Origin: Vibrio gallaecicus
GTDB lineage: Bacteria; Pseudomonadota; Gammaproteobacteria; Enterobacterales; Vibrionaceae
Direction: 5' to 3'
DNA length: 64,000 bases
Assembly: GCF_024347495.1 (NCBI RefSeq)
Contig: NZ_AP025490.1
Location: forward strand, 2,480,001-2,544,000
Shown here: one piece after another, positions 9,678 through 19,330 of the stretch
Position numbering within the stretch: the first letter of the stretch is position 1
Layout: every line of letters begins with the position of its first letter
Program-made: the position numbers and the translations under genes
Notes under the pieces: model-generated
The model's database searches: none
What the model was told of the DNA's origin: nothing
Seen by the model: the letters and a program-made list of their open reading frames with translations, nothing else

Positions 9678-10430
9678 CTACTGACGCCAGAGGCAGCTTC
9701 CGCTTTTCTCTACGATATCTAACCGATTTTGATGTTCATCTAGTTCATCGGCCGAAGCCCTTAAAACCTTTAATAGTTTTCGCCCAGTCTGTGCTCGGCG
9801 AATACTTTCTGCCCCACCATCTTGCTGACCAGCATTAAATTGCAGTGATGTTTGACCACCCGTCATTAATAAATAAACGTCGGCCAAAATCTCAGCATCG
9901 AGCAAAGCGCCGTGCAAAGTACGGTGAGAATTATCAATTCCGTATCTTTCACATAAGATATCTAGGTTGTTTCGCTTACCTGGAAATATCTTTTTTGCCA
10001 TCGCTAAGGTATCGGTCACTTCACAGAAGTCACTCGTTTTGCCTATGGTTGGATCTAGCTTTTCAAACTCATAATCCATAAACCCTGTATCAAAGGGCGC
10101 ATTATGAGCAACAAGCTCGGCACCATTAATAAACTCAAGAAACTCTTTATGAACATCTCGGTACAAGGGTTTATCAATCAGAAATTCATCTGTAATACCG
10201 TGAACTCCAACCGCCTCATCTTGAATCATTCGATCTGGCTTCAAATAAACGTGAAAGTGACGCCCCGTTAATTTGCGATTAATGATCTCAACGGCACCAA
10301 TTTCAATGATTCGGTGACCAAGATAGTGTGGACCACTCTCGGTGTTCATACCGGTTGTTTCGGTATCGAGTACGATGATGCGCTTGTTTTTAGCGTCGGT
10401 TTGTCGTTCAGAATTGCTGCTGGTATTCAT
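9678..10430 (-). CDS. dnaQ: DNA polymerase III epsilon subunit (proofreading exonuclease)
   Basis: 3'-5' exonuclease that proofreads for the replicative polymerase whose alpha subunit, dnaE, is also in this window. The DEDDh pattern is present: VLDTETTGMN (Asp and Glu), HNAPFDTGFMD (Asp), and HRTLHGALLDAEI (His and Asp). The 250 residues match the family, with the C-terminal region that binds alpha. It is divergent from rnhA with 56 bases between them, the same pairing as in E. coli. Confidence 0.97.
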   Translation of the reverse strand: MNTSSNSERQTDAKNKRIIVLDTETTGMNTESGPHYLGHRIIEIGAVEIINRKLTGRHFHVYLKPDRMIQDEAVGVHGITDEFLIDKPLYRDVHKEFLEFINGAELVAHNAPFDTGFMDYEFEKLDPTIGKTSDFCEVTDTLAMAKKIFPGKRNNLDILCERYGIDNSHRTLHGALLDAEILADVYLLMTGGQTSLQFNAGQQDGGAESIRRAQTGRKLLKVLRASADELDEHQNRLDIVEKSGSCLWRQ

Positions 10431-10486
10431 AAGGATAACTGTGTCAGACTATGCCAATAATGTGCTTAAAGTAATAGTATCAAATC

Positions 10487-10951
10487 ATGACGAAACAAGT
10501 CGAAATTTTCACTGATGGGTCTTGTTTAGGTAACCCAGGCCCCGGTGGCTATGGTGTTGTACTTCGCTATAAAAAAGTCGAAAAGACCTTAGCAAAAGGC
10601 TATACCCTCACCACAAATAATCGCATGGAAATGCTTGCTGCTGTTGTCGGGCTAAAAGCCTTGAAAGAACCTTGCTCTGTTATTTTAACTACCGATAGCC
10701 AGTATGTTCGCCAAGGGATCACTCAATGGATACATAACTGGAAAAAGAGAGACTGGAAAACCGCAGACAAAAAACCAGTAAAAAATGCCGATTTATGGAA
10801 GCAACTTGATCAAGAAACAGCACGCCATAGCGTAGATTGGCGCTGGGTAAAAGGCCACGCGGGTCATCGCGAAAATGAAATGTGTGATGAATTAGCAAGA
10901 ACCGCTGCAGAAAACCCATCTGAAGAAGATATTGGCTATCAACCCAATTAA
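10487..10951 (+). CDS. rnhA: Ribonuclease HI
   Basis: Cuts RNA in RNA-DNA hybrids. 154 residues, with the catalytic acids in [18 protein letters not shown] (Asp10), NNRMEM (Glu48) and TTDSQYV (Asp70). [17 protein letters not shown] is the conserved C-terminal part. It converges on yafS, with a terminator at the junction. Confidence 0.97.
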   Translation: MTKQVEIFTDGSCLGNPGPGGYGVVLRYKKVEKTLAKGYTLTTNNRMEMLAAVVGLKALKEPCSVILTTDSQYVRQGITQWIHNWKKRDWKTADKKPVKNADLWKQLDQETARHSVDWRWVKGHAGHRENEMCDELARTAAENPSEEDIGYQPN

Positions 10952-10979
10952 CCAGTTATCCAGCATAGAGTCTTGAATG

Positions 10980-11001
10980 AAAGCCGTTAGTCGGCTTTTT
11001 T
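10980..11001 (+). terminator. Terminator after rnhA, overlapping the yafS stop
   Basis: Stem AAAGCCG/CGGCTTT with a short loop followed by T residues. The loop includes the stop codon of the convergent yafS gene at 10987-10989. Confidence 0.75.
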
Positions 11002-11778
11002 ATGCTTTGTAGGGTGCTGAGTTTTTTTAGGTGATAAAGACCCAGCATGCGCTGTACACCTCGTAGTCAAGCTTGCTCCTACGGGGGAAAATCGTCGTTT
11101 TAAGTGCCAGTGTGGTTTAATTGGTTTGATAGGATAAGTGCGCTTTCTCGCGACAATGAAATATTGGCTTCCGGCAGATGATGCCCAGTCACCAAGACTA
11201 TTCTCTAACCAAGTCCACACCGTTTGATATTTCTTCATCGGAAATAAAGCATAGCTATCACATTGGATAACTTGATAGTTAAGTACCCCTAGCCAATCTT
11301 TCATTCGACTTGGCGTGTACATCCTTCCACTCCAAGGTAAGCTGTTTTTCCGCCATGGCATTAAGCTCGCTAAACCCGTTAAGCTAAACGGATTAAAGCC
11401 TGAGATAATCAGATAGCCATCATCCATCATCACGCGATCAACTTCTCGAAGTAATCTATGGGGGTCGTTGCTATAATCCAGTTGATGGCTGAGAACTACA
11501 ACATCAAAACTTTTTTCGACAAAGGGTAAATTATAAACATCCGCAATCACATTATGTAATGGGTTCTGGATATCTAAGTTTACTTGATGTTGAATGTTAC
11601 AAGTACAGCTAGCAAGCTCACTACTAAGTCCGCCGAGTTTGAGCATATGGTAACCAAAAAGTTTTGGGCACCATTCATCAAGTCTCATTTGAATTGATTC
11701 CCTTACCCATTCACCATTATGTAACTGGGACCAAGTATAAGGGCGTTCAAATTTCTTTTGGCTACGCGCGGGCTTCAT
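10987..11778 (-). CDS. yafS: SAM-dependent methyltransferase, YafS-like
   Basis: A class I methyltransferase-like protein of 263 residues. The segment [21 protein letters not shown] (split here as [13 protein letters not shown] and [13 protein letters not shown]) fits SAM-binding motif II, followed by [24 protein letters not shown]. The usual motif I is not obvious in the N-terminal part, although GGLSSELAS may replace it. Substrate unknown. An ATG at 11778 is preferred to the TTG one codon upstream. The basic C-terminal tail is longer than I expect for E. coli YafS. It is divergent from gloB, as in E. coli. Confidence 0.82.
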   Translation of the reverse strand: MKPARSQKKFERPYTWSQLHNGEWVRESIQMRLDEWCPKLFGYHMLKLGGLSSELASCTCNIQHQVNLDIQNPLHNVIADVYNLPFVEKSFDVVVLSHQLDYSNDPHRLLREVDRVMMDDGYLIISGFNPFSLTGLASLMPWRKNSLPWSGRMYTPSRMKDWLGVLNYQVIQCDSYALFPMKKYQTVWTWLENSLGDWASSAGSQYFIVARKRTYPIKPIKPHWHLKRRFSPVGASLTTRCTAHAGSLSPKKTQHPTKHKKAD

Positions 11779-11831
11779 CAATAATCTGTCTCACTTATTC
11801 TGTCTCACTAAAAGTGACTGGAGAACCAATA

Positions 11832-12590
11832 ATGTTACATATCAAAAGCATACCTGCATTTAATGACAATTACATCTGGCTGATTGAAAATAGCGATCGC
11901 CGTTGTGCTGTCGTTGACCCAGGTGATGCCGCTCCAGTATTAGAGTATTTGCAAAAACATGAGCTTACTTTAGATGCAATTCTCGTTACGCACCACCACA
12001 ACGATCACATTGGCGGTGTTCCAGAGTTAGTTAGACAATACCCAGGCATTGATGTCGTGGGACCAAGAAATGAACCAATTCCAACATTGACTCACCCAGT
12101 GGAAGATGGCGACCAAATTAAACTATTTGATGAAGTTTTTCTTGTACTAGGTTTAAGTGGACATACTGCAGGACATATTGGCTTTGTAGGAGACGCCAAA
12201 CTCTTTTGTGGTGATGTCTTATTCTCTGCTGGATGCGGTCGTATTTTTGAAGGAACACCAAAGCAAATGTTTGACTCCCTCAATAAGATCGCAGCCTTAC
12301 CTCAGGAAACTGAAGTCTATTGTGCTCATGAGTATACGGCTAGTAATGTAGCTTTTGCGTTGGCTGTTGAACCTGATAATGATCTACTTCACCAATATCG
12401 AGACAAGGTGAACCGTTTACGAGCCCAGAATCAGTCCACTATTCCTACAACACTCCGACAAGAAAAGTGGATCAATCCATTCTTACGTTATACGCAACCA
12501 AGCGTTATAAAATCAGTCTCAAATAGAACTCAAGAAACCGATCCAATCTCTGTTTTTACTGCATTACGTGAGTGGAAGAACGAATTTTAA
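11832..12590 (+). CDS. gloB: Hydroxyacylglutathione hydrolase (glyoxalase II)
   Basis: Hydrolyses S-lactoylglutathione to lactate and glutathione in methylglyoxal detoxification. 252 residues beginning [18 protein letters not shown]. The metallo-beta-lactamase zinc motif [10 protein letters not shown] is near residue 54; later ligands are in [28 protein letters not shown] and CAHEYTASN. The start is chosen by homology and by GGAGA about eight bases upstream. A longer in-frame extension to 11664 overlaps yafS and is not credible. Confidence 0.96.
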   Translation: MLHIKSIPAFNDNYIWLIENSDRRCAVVDPGDAAPVLEYLQKHELTLDAILVTHHHNDHIGGVPELVRQYPGIDVVGPRNEPIPTLTHPVEDGDQIKLFDEVFLVLGLSGHTAGHIGFVGDAKLFCGDVLFSAGCGRIFEGTPKQMFDSLNKIAALPQETEVYCAHEYTASNVAFALAVEPDNDLLHQYRDKVNRLRAQNQSTIPTTLRQEKWINPFLRYTQPSVIKSVSNRTQETDPISVFTALREWKNEF

Positions 12591-12597
12591 CGATTTG

Positions 12598-12628
12598 ATA
12601 CTTGTCACTCCTAGGGGGTGGCAAGTAT
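12598..12628 (+). terminator. Hairpin between gloB and mltD
   Basis: Stem ATACTTGTCACTCC with a complementary arm (two G-U pairs) around a small loop. There is no T-run after it, so it may attenuate rather than end transcription. Confidence 0.5.
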
Positions 12629-12660
12629 TATCAGCAGCCGTTTATTTAAAAGGCTGTATC

Positions 12661-14235
12661 ATGCGAGTTAAGTACAGCTGGGCATTGGCGCTTCTGCTTT
12701 CTGGTTGCCAATTAACTCAGTCAGACAATCAACAACAAGATCCCGAACCAACGAATCAACCTACGCCTGATCACGTCGTCTCATCTGAAACAACGGCTGA
12801 ACCTGTTATTGAATCAAAAACTCAAATACAAGCACCGATTGTCACTCCACAAGATCAACAGGATGTATGGCAACGTATCGCGATGCAATTGGAGCTCACG
12901 GTTCCAGATCATAAAAAAGTCGACTACTACCGTACTTGGTATCTAAAACATCCCAACCATCTTCGCACAGTGTCAAAAAGAGCCGAGCCTTTTCTTTACT
13001 TAATAACAGAGAAAATTGAGCAGCGTGACCTTCCATTAGAGCTGGCTTTACTGCCTGTTGTAGAAAGCTCTTTTGATGCCTTTGCATACTCTCATGGCAG
13101 TGCTGCTGGTCTATGGCAGTTTATTCCAGGGACCGCTGAATGGTTTGGTCTAAAGCAAGATTTTTGGTACGACGGACGCCGTGATGTTGATGCATCAACG
13201 GATGCCGCGCTAGATTACCTGACTTATCTAAACAAACGTTTTGAAGGCAACTGGAACCATGCAATAGCTGCATACAACAGTGGTGGTGGTCGTGTATCAA
13301 ATGCAATCAAAAGAAATAAAAAACAAGGAAAGCCAACTGATTTCTTCTCTCTAGAATTACCCAAAGAAACCAGTAGTTATGTCCCTAAACTCCTTGCTCT
13401 TGCTGATATCGTAGCCAACCAAGAAAAATATGGCTTAGAGATCCCTGCCATTGCGAACGAGCCTGTTCTTCAATTAGTGAATCCGAATGAACAACTCGAT
13501 CTCGCGATTGCAGCTAAGTACGCTGATATAACCGTGAAAGAGCTACAAGGGCTAAACCCAGCGTATAACCAATGGGCGACAGCACCTGATGGTCCTCATC
13601 AACTATTGCTTCCTATCGAATCTATTGAGCGATTCAACCAACAAGTTGAAGAGAATCGCGGCAAAGGCATGAAGCTTGTTCGTTATAAAGTGCAATCTGG
13701 GGATAGCCTTAGCGTATTAGCAAACAAATACAGCACCACCAGCAAAGTGATTCGTTCTGCCAATAATATGACCAATAACAATATACGAATTGGTCAGTAC
13801 CTTATGATTCCAACATCAACCAGTAACGATAATGTATATGCGTTAAGTGCATCAAACCGCTTAACAGCCACACAATCAAAATCTCGTGGGCAATATAAAC
13901 TGACTCATACTGTTGAGCCTGGAGATAATTTATGGACGATTGCCAGAAAGAATAAAGTTTCACATCAGTCTCTAGCGAAATGGAATGGAATGGGACCTCG
14001 AGATACATTACGTGTCGGTCAAGAACTGGTTATTTGGAAAAACGGCTCTGACGGCGCAATAATCCGCACCGTTTTTTACAATGTACGTTCAGGAGATACT
14101 ATCAGCGGAATTGCTTCAAAATTCAAAGTAAAAAGTGCTGATGTTGTTAAATGGAACAGTTTGAAAAATAAAAAATATCTGCAGCCTGGGCAAAAACTGA
14201 AGCTGTATGTTGATGTAACTAAGGTAAGTGTATGA
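12661..14235 (+). CDS. mltD: Membrane-bound lytic murein transglycosylase D
   Basis: Lipoprotein that cleaves peptidoglycan glycan strands to 1,6-anhydro ends. The start at 12661 gives a short signal ending in the lipobox LLSGC, so the Cys at about residue 17 is lipidated. A Gln- and Pro-rich linker follows, then the SLT catalytic domain with PVVESSFDAFAYSHGSAAG, in which the ES motif Glu is catalytic, and IAAYNSGGGRV. Three LysM repeats end the protein (VQSGDSLSVLA, VEPGDNLWTIA, VRSGDTISGIA), total 524 residues. It overlaps the next gene by four bases (ATGA), which implies translational coupling. Confidence 0.95.
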   Translation: MRVKYSWALALLLSGCQLTQSDNQQQDPEPTNQPTPDHVVSSETTAEPVIESKTQIQAPIVTPQDQQDVWQRIAMQLELTVPDHKKVDYYRTWYLKHPNHLRTVSKRAEPFLYLITEKIEQRDLPLELALLPVVESSFDAFAYSHGSAAGLWQFIPGTAEWFGLKQDFWYDGRRDVDASTDAALDYLTYLNKRFEGNWNHAIAAYNSGGGRVSNAIKRNKKQGKPTDFFSLELPKETSSYVPKLLALADIVANQEKYGLEIPAIANEPVLQLVNPNEQLDLAIAAKYADITVKELQGLNPAYNQWATAPDGPHQLLLPIESIERFNQQVEENRGKGMKLVRYKVQSGDSLSVLANKYSTTSKVIRSANNMTNNNIRIGQYLMIPTSTSNDNVYALSASNRLTATQSKSRGQYKLTHTVEPGDNLWTIARKNKVSHQSLAKWNGMGPRDTLRVGQELVIWKNGSDGAIIRTVFYNVRSGDTISGIASKFKVKSADVVKWNSLKNKKYLQPGQKLKLYVDVTKVSV

Positions 14236-14909
14236 ACCCTTCAAGTAACCCGCTCGTGATGTTGTTGGATATATTCCGTTCACCAACATCTTGTTTTTTA
14301 GCGCTTCATCAACGTGGAGCTTGGGGATGGCAACCCTACATTGTATTAATATTGAGTCCATTTTTGTTTTGGGGTGCGTATTTTTCAAATGTCGATTTTA
14401 CTTGGCTAAGTGCTGAGTTATCCCAACAACTTAATCCAGAGCAACTGGAACTATTAGACAGTAATACCCTACTTGCCAGTGAAATTATCAGTGATGTATT
14501 TGGTCGTACCCTTGCCGTTCTGATGCTTGCTTTTTGGTTTAACCTCGCGGCAAAGCCAAGTGTCCACCAGCACGGTTACTGGAAGTGGTTTGCAGTATCT
14601 TCAGCGGTAATGTTCCCTGCTGTATTGGGTGATATTGCAAGCTACGCCAGTTTAATACTGAAACACGGTAACGTGATGTATTATGCTGCTGATCTTAATA
14701 GTTTAAATGGTTTGATTAAGCTTCCATTGACCAATGACTGGTCTCAATTTGCAAGTTCACTACCATTGCTACTACCTTGGTATATTGTTCTAGGGTATTC
14801 AGCAGTATTGACATGGACTGAGTTTGAACGCGGTCAAGCACTTGTTATCTCAGCTTTACCTTGGGTTGGTTACTACTTGATCTGGGCTATTTATATTCTA
14901 GTTTCTTAA
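14232..14909 (+). CDS. Yip1-like inner-membrane protein of unknown function
   Basis: A 225-residue polytopic membrane protein. The N-terminal LLDIFRSPTSCFLALHQRG resembles the start of bacterial Yip1-domain proteins, and five hydrophobic segments follow (about residues 33-50, 90-105, 118-138, 175-195 and 203-222). The start ATG overlaps the mltD stop, and AAGG lies seven bases upstream, so it is expressed with mltD. Whether it acts in peptidoglycan turnover is not shown by the sequence. Confidence 0.7.
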   Translation: MNPSSNPLVMLLDIFRSPTSCFLALHQRGAWGWQPYIVLILSPFLFWGAYFSNVDFTWLSAELSQQLNPEQLELLDSNTLLASEIISDVFGRTLAVLMLAFWFNLAAKPSVHQHGYWKWFAVSSAVMFPAVLGDIASYASLILKHGNVMYYAADLNSLNGLIKLPLTNDWSQFASSLPLLLPWYIVLGYSAVLTWTEFERGQALVISALPWVGYYLIWAIYILVS

Positions 14910-14964
14910 TCAAACGATAACCTGGTCATGTAAGGTCATAAACTGTTCGCCCTCCTCGATTTGA

Positions 14965-15879
14965 TTAGTTAACCTTCGCTGAAAAGGTCACCTGTAATGG
15001 ATTATGGTCAGAAGCGTCCGAAATGGGCGCTTTTGTTTTTTTCACTTCGAGCCCACGATAAAAAACATGATCAAGTGGCAGACCGGTAACAAATTGAGTC
15101 CTATTATCAGGCTCAAACGTCACTTCCTGTAAGCCTACCTTCTTTAAAGCTCCTTTTAATACGGTAAACCTAGCTTCACTCCAACTATTAAAATCCCCAG
15201 CAAAAATAATTGGTCCCTTATGAACTAGTAACTGATTAGTCAGAACATCTAACTGTTCAAAATAGTCTTCTGTACCAAACGTAAAATTAACAGAATGGAT
15301 ATTAACAACAGCCAATTTTTGCCCGTCACTCAGTTGATATAATGTCCACAAAGCTGATTTAGGTAACTGTAACCACGGCTCTTCATGCGTATAAGCACAC
15401 GCTTTAATTGGCAAGACTGATGCAAGGTTAAGCACTCCCGCTTGTGTATTAAAAGCTTCAAATGCATTCACTTGGTTTACTCTCCACTCGGAGCTACTAA
15501 TGTAACTTCTCAGCTCATCGGTCATGCTCGCTTCTTGTAATAAGATCAGCTGGCGATCTTTAGAGAGCTCCTCTAAAGCCTCCTGCCAATTCACTTTATT
15601 TTGCTTATAGATATTCCATACTAAGATCGATAAGCCATTAGATACATCAAGAGACTGAGGGGATGATTGAGTAAAACAGCTGTGCTCTGCCACGCCGATT
15701 TCATTTAATAAAGAAGAAGCGGTTCGATTTGAGTTTGAGTTTGAGTTTGAGTTTGAGTTTGAGTTTGAGTTAGTGATGATATTTAGCTGTACTTGAGAAG
15801 GGACGGTAAAAACAGCTTTGAAAGAAATAAAACTAACAAGAATAATAAGAGCAGCTAAACACGTTAATTTTTTGAGCAT
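14965..15879 (-). CDS. Endonuclease/exonuclease/phosphatase-family protein, YafD-like
   Basis: A 304-residue protein with an N-terminal membrane helix or signal (about residues 3-24), then an Asn-Ser repeat (residues 37-51), then an EEP-fold domain. EEP marks include VWNIYKQNK, LLQEASM (catalytic Glu), AVVNIHSVNF, FAGDFNSWS (Asp and Asn) and DASDHNPLQV (the Asp-His pair). It resembles E. coli YafD, which also lies near mltD and gloB. The substrate may be nucleic acid, a phospholipid or another phosphodiester; I cannot tell. The repeat is spelled by six exact GAGTTT hexamers on the plus strand. Confidence 0.82.
   Translation of the reverse strand: MLKKLTCLAALIILVSFISFKAVFTVPSQVQLNIITNSNSNSNSNSNSNSNRTASSLLNEIGVAEHSCFTQSSPQSLDVSNGLSILVWNIYKQNKVNWQEALEELSKDRQLILLQEASMTDELRSYISSSEWRVNQVNAFEAFNTQAGVLNLASVLPIKACAYTHEEPWLQLPKSALWTLYQLSDGQKLAVVNIHSVNFTFGTEDYFEQLDVLTNQLLVHKGPIIFAGDFNSWSEARFTVLKGALKKVGLQEVTFEPDNRTQFVTGLPLDHVFYRGLEVKKTKAPISDASDHNPLQVTFSAKVN
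15731..15772 (-). repeat. In-frame hexanucleotide repeat encoding Asn-Ser
   Basis: Six exact tandem copies of GAGTTT on the plus strand (15731-15766) followed by GAGTTA, preceded by a GATTT remnant. On the coding strand they read alternating AAC and TCA, giving an (Asn-Ser)7-Asn tract just after the membrane segment of the YafD-like protein. Confidence 0.97.
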
Positions 15880-15896
15880 AGGTCGATCTACTTAGG

Positions 15897-15926
15897 AAAG
15901 AAAAAGGAGCGATAAACGCTCCTTTC
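15897..15926 (-). terminator. Terminator after glnB
   Basis: Stem AAAGGAGCG/CGCTCCTTT with a 5-base loop. In minus-strand orientation it ends in a T-run. Confidence 0.88.
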
Positions 15927-15937
15927 AATAATTCATT

Positions 15938-16285
<348 letters not shown>

Positions 16286-16337
16286 TTAAACTCTACGAAT
16301 ATGACTATTATCGGATAGCTATACTAAACATTCAATC

Positions 16338-16367
16338 AAAAAAGCCAGAGCATAAAGGCTCTGGCTT
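16338..16367 (-). terminator. Terminator after the cytochrome c gene
   Basis: Stem AAGCCAGAGC/GCTCTGGCTT with a 6-base loop and a T-run in minus orientation. Confidence 0.88.
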
Positions 16368-16439
16368 CCAAAATAATTCATAAATCATAACAGCTTATAT
16401 AACCATTACGGCTGCCTTTTAGGACAACGTAAAGCTAAG

Positions 16440-16754
16440 TTACTTCAAACTTGAGTAATACGCCGCTAAATTTGCAATATCTGCATCATTAAGCATAGAA
16501 GCCTGAGCTTGCATAACTACGGCTAAACCACCATTACGCTGCTTTGTTTTGTAGGCATTCATTGAAGAAACTAGGTATTGCTCATTCTGACCTTTAAGAT
16601 TAGGGTAGCCTGGGATAACAGCAATACCGTCAGCTCCGTGACATGCTGCACAAATAGCAGCCTTTGCTTGTCCAGCTGCAACATCACCAGCTGCGAGAGC
16701 GTTACCACTTAATAAGCCAAAACCCAAAACCAATCCAAGAGTAATTTTTTTCAT
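16440..16754 (-). CDS. Small periplasmic class I cytochrome c
   Basis: 104 residues with a signal peptide cleaved near GNALAAGD (about residue 22), leaving a mature protein of about 80 residues. One haem-binding CAACH motif lies near residue 35, and a likely axial Met is in the MQAQASM region before the C-terminal helix [17 protein letters not shown]. This size suits the c553/c5 or half-c4 type that passes electrons between the bc1 complex and terminal oxidases; the partner is not visible here. GGA seven bases upstream supports the start. Confidence 0.88.
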   Translation of the reverse strand: MKKITLGLVLGFGLLSGNALAAGDVAAGQAKAAICAACHGADGIAVIPGYPNLKGQNEQYLVSSMNAYKTKQRNGGLAVVMQAQASMLNDADIANLAAYYSSLK

Positions 16755-16813
16755 TGCTCATTCCATTATTTATTTTTATATAAGATTAAGAGTAATTGTG
16801 ACATAAATAAAAG

Positions 16814-18160
16814 TCACTTACTCCAAAGAACCTCACAATCTTGACCTTGATATTTTTGGTCAACAAACACTCCAAGAACAGCAACGACATTTTCACCATC
16901 CATAACAATCGGCGTTCGTCTTCTTAACCAACTCGGCACATTATATTCTTGGAATAGTTTCTTCATCTTACGACTATGATTACGCCCAACAGGGTGTGCT
17001 ACTAAACCTTCAGGGTTAAATATTACCCGCAAACATTCCGCATCTTTTATAACATCAAGCGACAACATTCCAACGCTATCCATTTTATGCTTTCCAAACT
17101 TATTTTCGTCAGTTTGTAAGCATATTGAACCGATACGGTCAGGCAATGAGATTAGTTCATTCAGCGAAATTGATTGAGACCAATTTGTGATGTCCTTAGC
17201 ATTTTTTACTGCATATAATCGCCCTGAATAGCGTCGAATTTCTACACTATTCAATATAAATTTGGGGTTAGCATCATGCTTTGCTTCTGCCACTTCATCC
17301 CAAATCAACTGTAGCTGCGTTCTACTTGGCATGGTAAAACCTAATTTTGCCAGCCACATTCGAATTAAGCGTGCACGTAATAACGTCGTTTGATTTTCAA
17401 GAAACGTAATATCTAAGCTCTGATCCAGATGATAAGCCTGAGAAAATTGTGGGGCTAAAAGCTCATCAAGTAATTGCTCTTGTTCAGCACATAACTGTGC
17501 ACTGCGTTGAACTGAAGCACTAAAGCTGGACCACCTTTGTTGGAAGCGAGGAGCAATTTCATGGCGTATAAAGTTTCTGTCAAATCGTAAATCAGTGTTA
17601 CTTTCATCCTCTACCCAGCTTAAACCTTGCTGATGAGCGAATGCTTCTATATCTGTACGTGAAGCTGCCAAAAGAGGTCTTACTATAAAGGCGTTTCTAA
17701 ACGGCATTATTTGCGCCATTGAAGAAAGCCCTTTAGGTCCACTTCCTCGCTTTAGCGCTAATAGAAACGTTTCGACCTGATCATCACTGTGCTGCCCTGT
17801 AAGAAGAAAATCACCATCATCAAGATATTGGCTAAGTACTTTGTATCTTGCATCTCTTGCTAGTTTTTCTAAACTTTCCCCTGAATTCTCATCTAATGTC
17901 ACTTTCTCTATAAAAAACGAAATTCCTAATTGATCACACCAAGTTGAGCATTGCTCCGCCCATTCATCGGCATGAGCACTCAGACCGTGATGTACATGTA
18001 CAGCAATCACTGCAATTGACGGGAACGTTTTTTGATATCTCGAGCTCAACTCAAGCAACACTCTTGAATCGACGCCACCACTAAACGCAATCACAATACG
18101 CTTTGGTTGGTGAGTGATAGATTGCATTGCTAATGTAAATGTCTCAAACAAACTCGACAT
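16814..18160 (-). CDS. tilS: tRNA(Ile)-lysidine synthase
   Basis: Attaches lysine to C34 of the CAU-anticodon tRNA-Ile, which changes its decoding from AUG to AUA. The N-terminal PP-loop IAFSGGVDSRVLLELS (about residues 24-39) binds ATP. HVHHGLS, GQHSDDQVETFLL and KRGSGPKGLSSM follow. The C-terminal domains recognise tRNA, ending with RRTPIVMDGENVVAVLG. 448 residues, normal for Vibrio. It lies downstream of accA in the same direction with a terminator between, close to the accA-tilS order of E. coli. Confidence 0.95.
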   Translation of the reverse strand: MSSLFETFTLAMQSITHQPKRIVIAFSGGVDSRVLLELSSRYQKTFPSIAVIAVHVHHGLSAHADEWAEQCSTWCDQLGISFFIEKVTLDENSGESLEKLARDARYKVLSQYLDDGDFLLTGQHSDDQVETFLLALKRGSGPKGLSSMAQIMPFRNAFIVRPLLAASRTDIEAFAHQQGLSWVEDESNTDLRFDRNFIRHEIAPRFQQRWSSFSASVQRSAQLCAEQEQLLDELLAPQFSQAYHLDQSLDITFLENQTTLLRARLIRMWLAKLGFTMPSRTQLQLIWDEVAEAKHDANPKFILNSVEIRRYSGRLYAVKNAKDITNWSQSISLNELISLPDRIGSICLQTDENKFGKHKMDSVGMLSLDVIKDAECLRVIFNPEGLVAHPVGRNHSRKMKKLFQEYNVPSWLRRRTPIVMDGENVVAVLGVFVDQKYQGQDCEVLWSK

Positions 18161-18207
18161 GAAACGCCCTAGAAGTGACTAAAATTAAATAAAGAATAGT
18201 TTTAATA

Positions 18208-18240
18208 ATAAAAAAGGGCTGGCACTGAGTCCAACCCTTT
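18208..18240 (-). terminator. Terminator after accA
   Basis: Stem AAAGGGTTGG pairing with CCAGCCCTTT on the minus strand (one G-U pair), loop about 8 bases, then a T-rich tail. Confidence 0.8.
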
Positions 18241-18260
18241 CATTCTATCGCTGATTTATA

Positions 18261-18328
18261 TTATTTCTTGATCACCAATACTACTCGATGAACAATGCGA
18301 CTTGACGATCAATAGTACTTGATGATCA
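18261..18328 (-). repeat. Degenerate 17-bp tandem repeat beginning at the accA stop codon
   Basis: On the minus strand four consecutive 17-mers run TGATCATCAAGTACTAT, TGATCGTCAAGTCGCAT, TGTTCATCGAGTAGTAT and TGGTGATCAAGAAATAA. The first unit starts with the TGA that ends accA (18328-18326), and the array lies between that stop and the terminator. Confidence 0.75.
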
Positions 18329-19285
18329 GCAGTAACCGTAACTCATTAAGCGCTGGTAACGACGCTCTAACAAATCATCATTATCAAATTGCTCTAGCTC
18401 TTCTAGTTGCTTAACTAGCGTCGCTTTCATATTCTCAGCCATTTGAATAGGGTCACGGTGTGCACCGCCTAATGGCTCAGGAATAATTTCGTCAATCAAC
18501 TCTAACTCTTTTAAACGCGGAGCGATCAAACCCATAGCTTCCGCCGCTTGTGGCGCTTTATCAGAATCACGCCATAAGATTGAAGCACAACCTTCTGGAG
18601 AAATTACCGAGTAAGTTGAGTATTGAAGCATATTGACGTAGTCACCTACACCAATTGCAAGTGCGCCACCAGAACCACCTTCACCAACAACATTACAAAT
18701 AACTGGGACTTTTAGACCAGCCATTACTTTTAAGTTTTTAGCGATCGCTTCTGATTGCCCACGCTCTTCAGCATCAACACCAGGATATGCACCAGCTGTG
18801 TCAATAAACGTAATGATTGGCATATTAAAACGTTCTGCTGTTTCCATTAAGCGCAAAGCTTTGCGGTAACCTTCAGGTTTCGGCATACCGAAATTACGTT
18901 TTACTTTTTCTTTTGTCTCGCGACCTTTCTGATGACCAATAACCATCACAGGACGACCATTCAGACGAGCCATACCACCGACAATCGCTTTGTCGTCAGC
19001 AAAAGCACGGTCACCCGCAAGCTCTTCAAATTCAGTAAAAGCGTGCTCTAAATAATCTAAAGTATATGGACGCTGTGGGTGACGAGCCAATTGAGCGACT
19101 TGCCAAGCACCTAAGTCACTAAATACTTTTTGTTTAAGCTCTAAGCTTTTTTTCTCTAGTTGTGCGATTTCTTTGTCTAGATCTACCGCTGTGTCACCAC
19201 CATGACGAGAAACGTCACGTAGCGCTTCAATTTTTGCTTCAAGTTCAGCGATAGGCTTTTCAAATTCTAGAAAGTTCAGGCTCAT
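18326..19285 (-). CDS. accA: Acetyl-CoA carboxylase carboxyltransferase subunit alpha
   Basis: Forms with AccD the carboxyltransferase that makes malonyl-CoA for fatty-acid synthesis. 319 residues, the family length. The N-terminal helical region ([18 protein letters not shown]) is followed by the crotonase-like core with [37 protein letters not shown] and [22 protein letters not shown] seven bases upstream supports the start. It lies 45 bases downstream of dnaE, as in E. coli. Confidence 0.97.
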   Translation of the reverse strand: MSLNFLEFEKPIAELEAKIEALRDVSRHGGDTAVDLDKEIAQLEKKSLELKQKVFSDLGAWQVAQLARHPQRPYTLDYLEHAFTEFEELAGDRAFADDKAIVGGMARLNGRPVMVIGHQKGRETKEKVKRNFGMPKPEGYRKALRLMETAERFNMPIITFIDTAGAYPGVDAEERGQSEAIAKNLKVMAGLKVPVICNVVGEGGSGGALAIGVGDYVNMLQYSTYSVISPEGCASILWRDSDKAPQAAEAMGLIAPRLKELELIDEIIPEPLGGAHRDPIQMAENMKATLVKQLEELEQFDNDDLLERRYQRLMSYGYC

Positions 19286-19330
19286 CTATGAATCCTTGTT
19301 GATTCAGCTCTCAAGTAAGTGGAGCTAAAT

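Noticed and set aside
11664..11831. N-terminal extension of gloB by 56 codons
   Set aside because: It would overlap the divergent yafS gene and has no homology; the internal ATG has a good ribosome site and gives the normal length.
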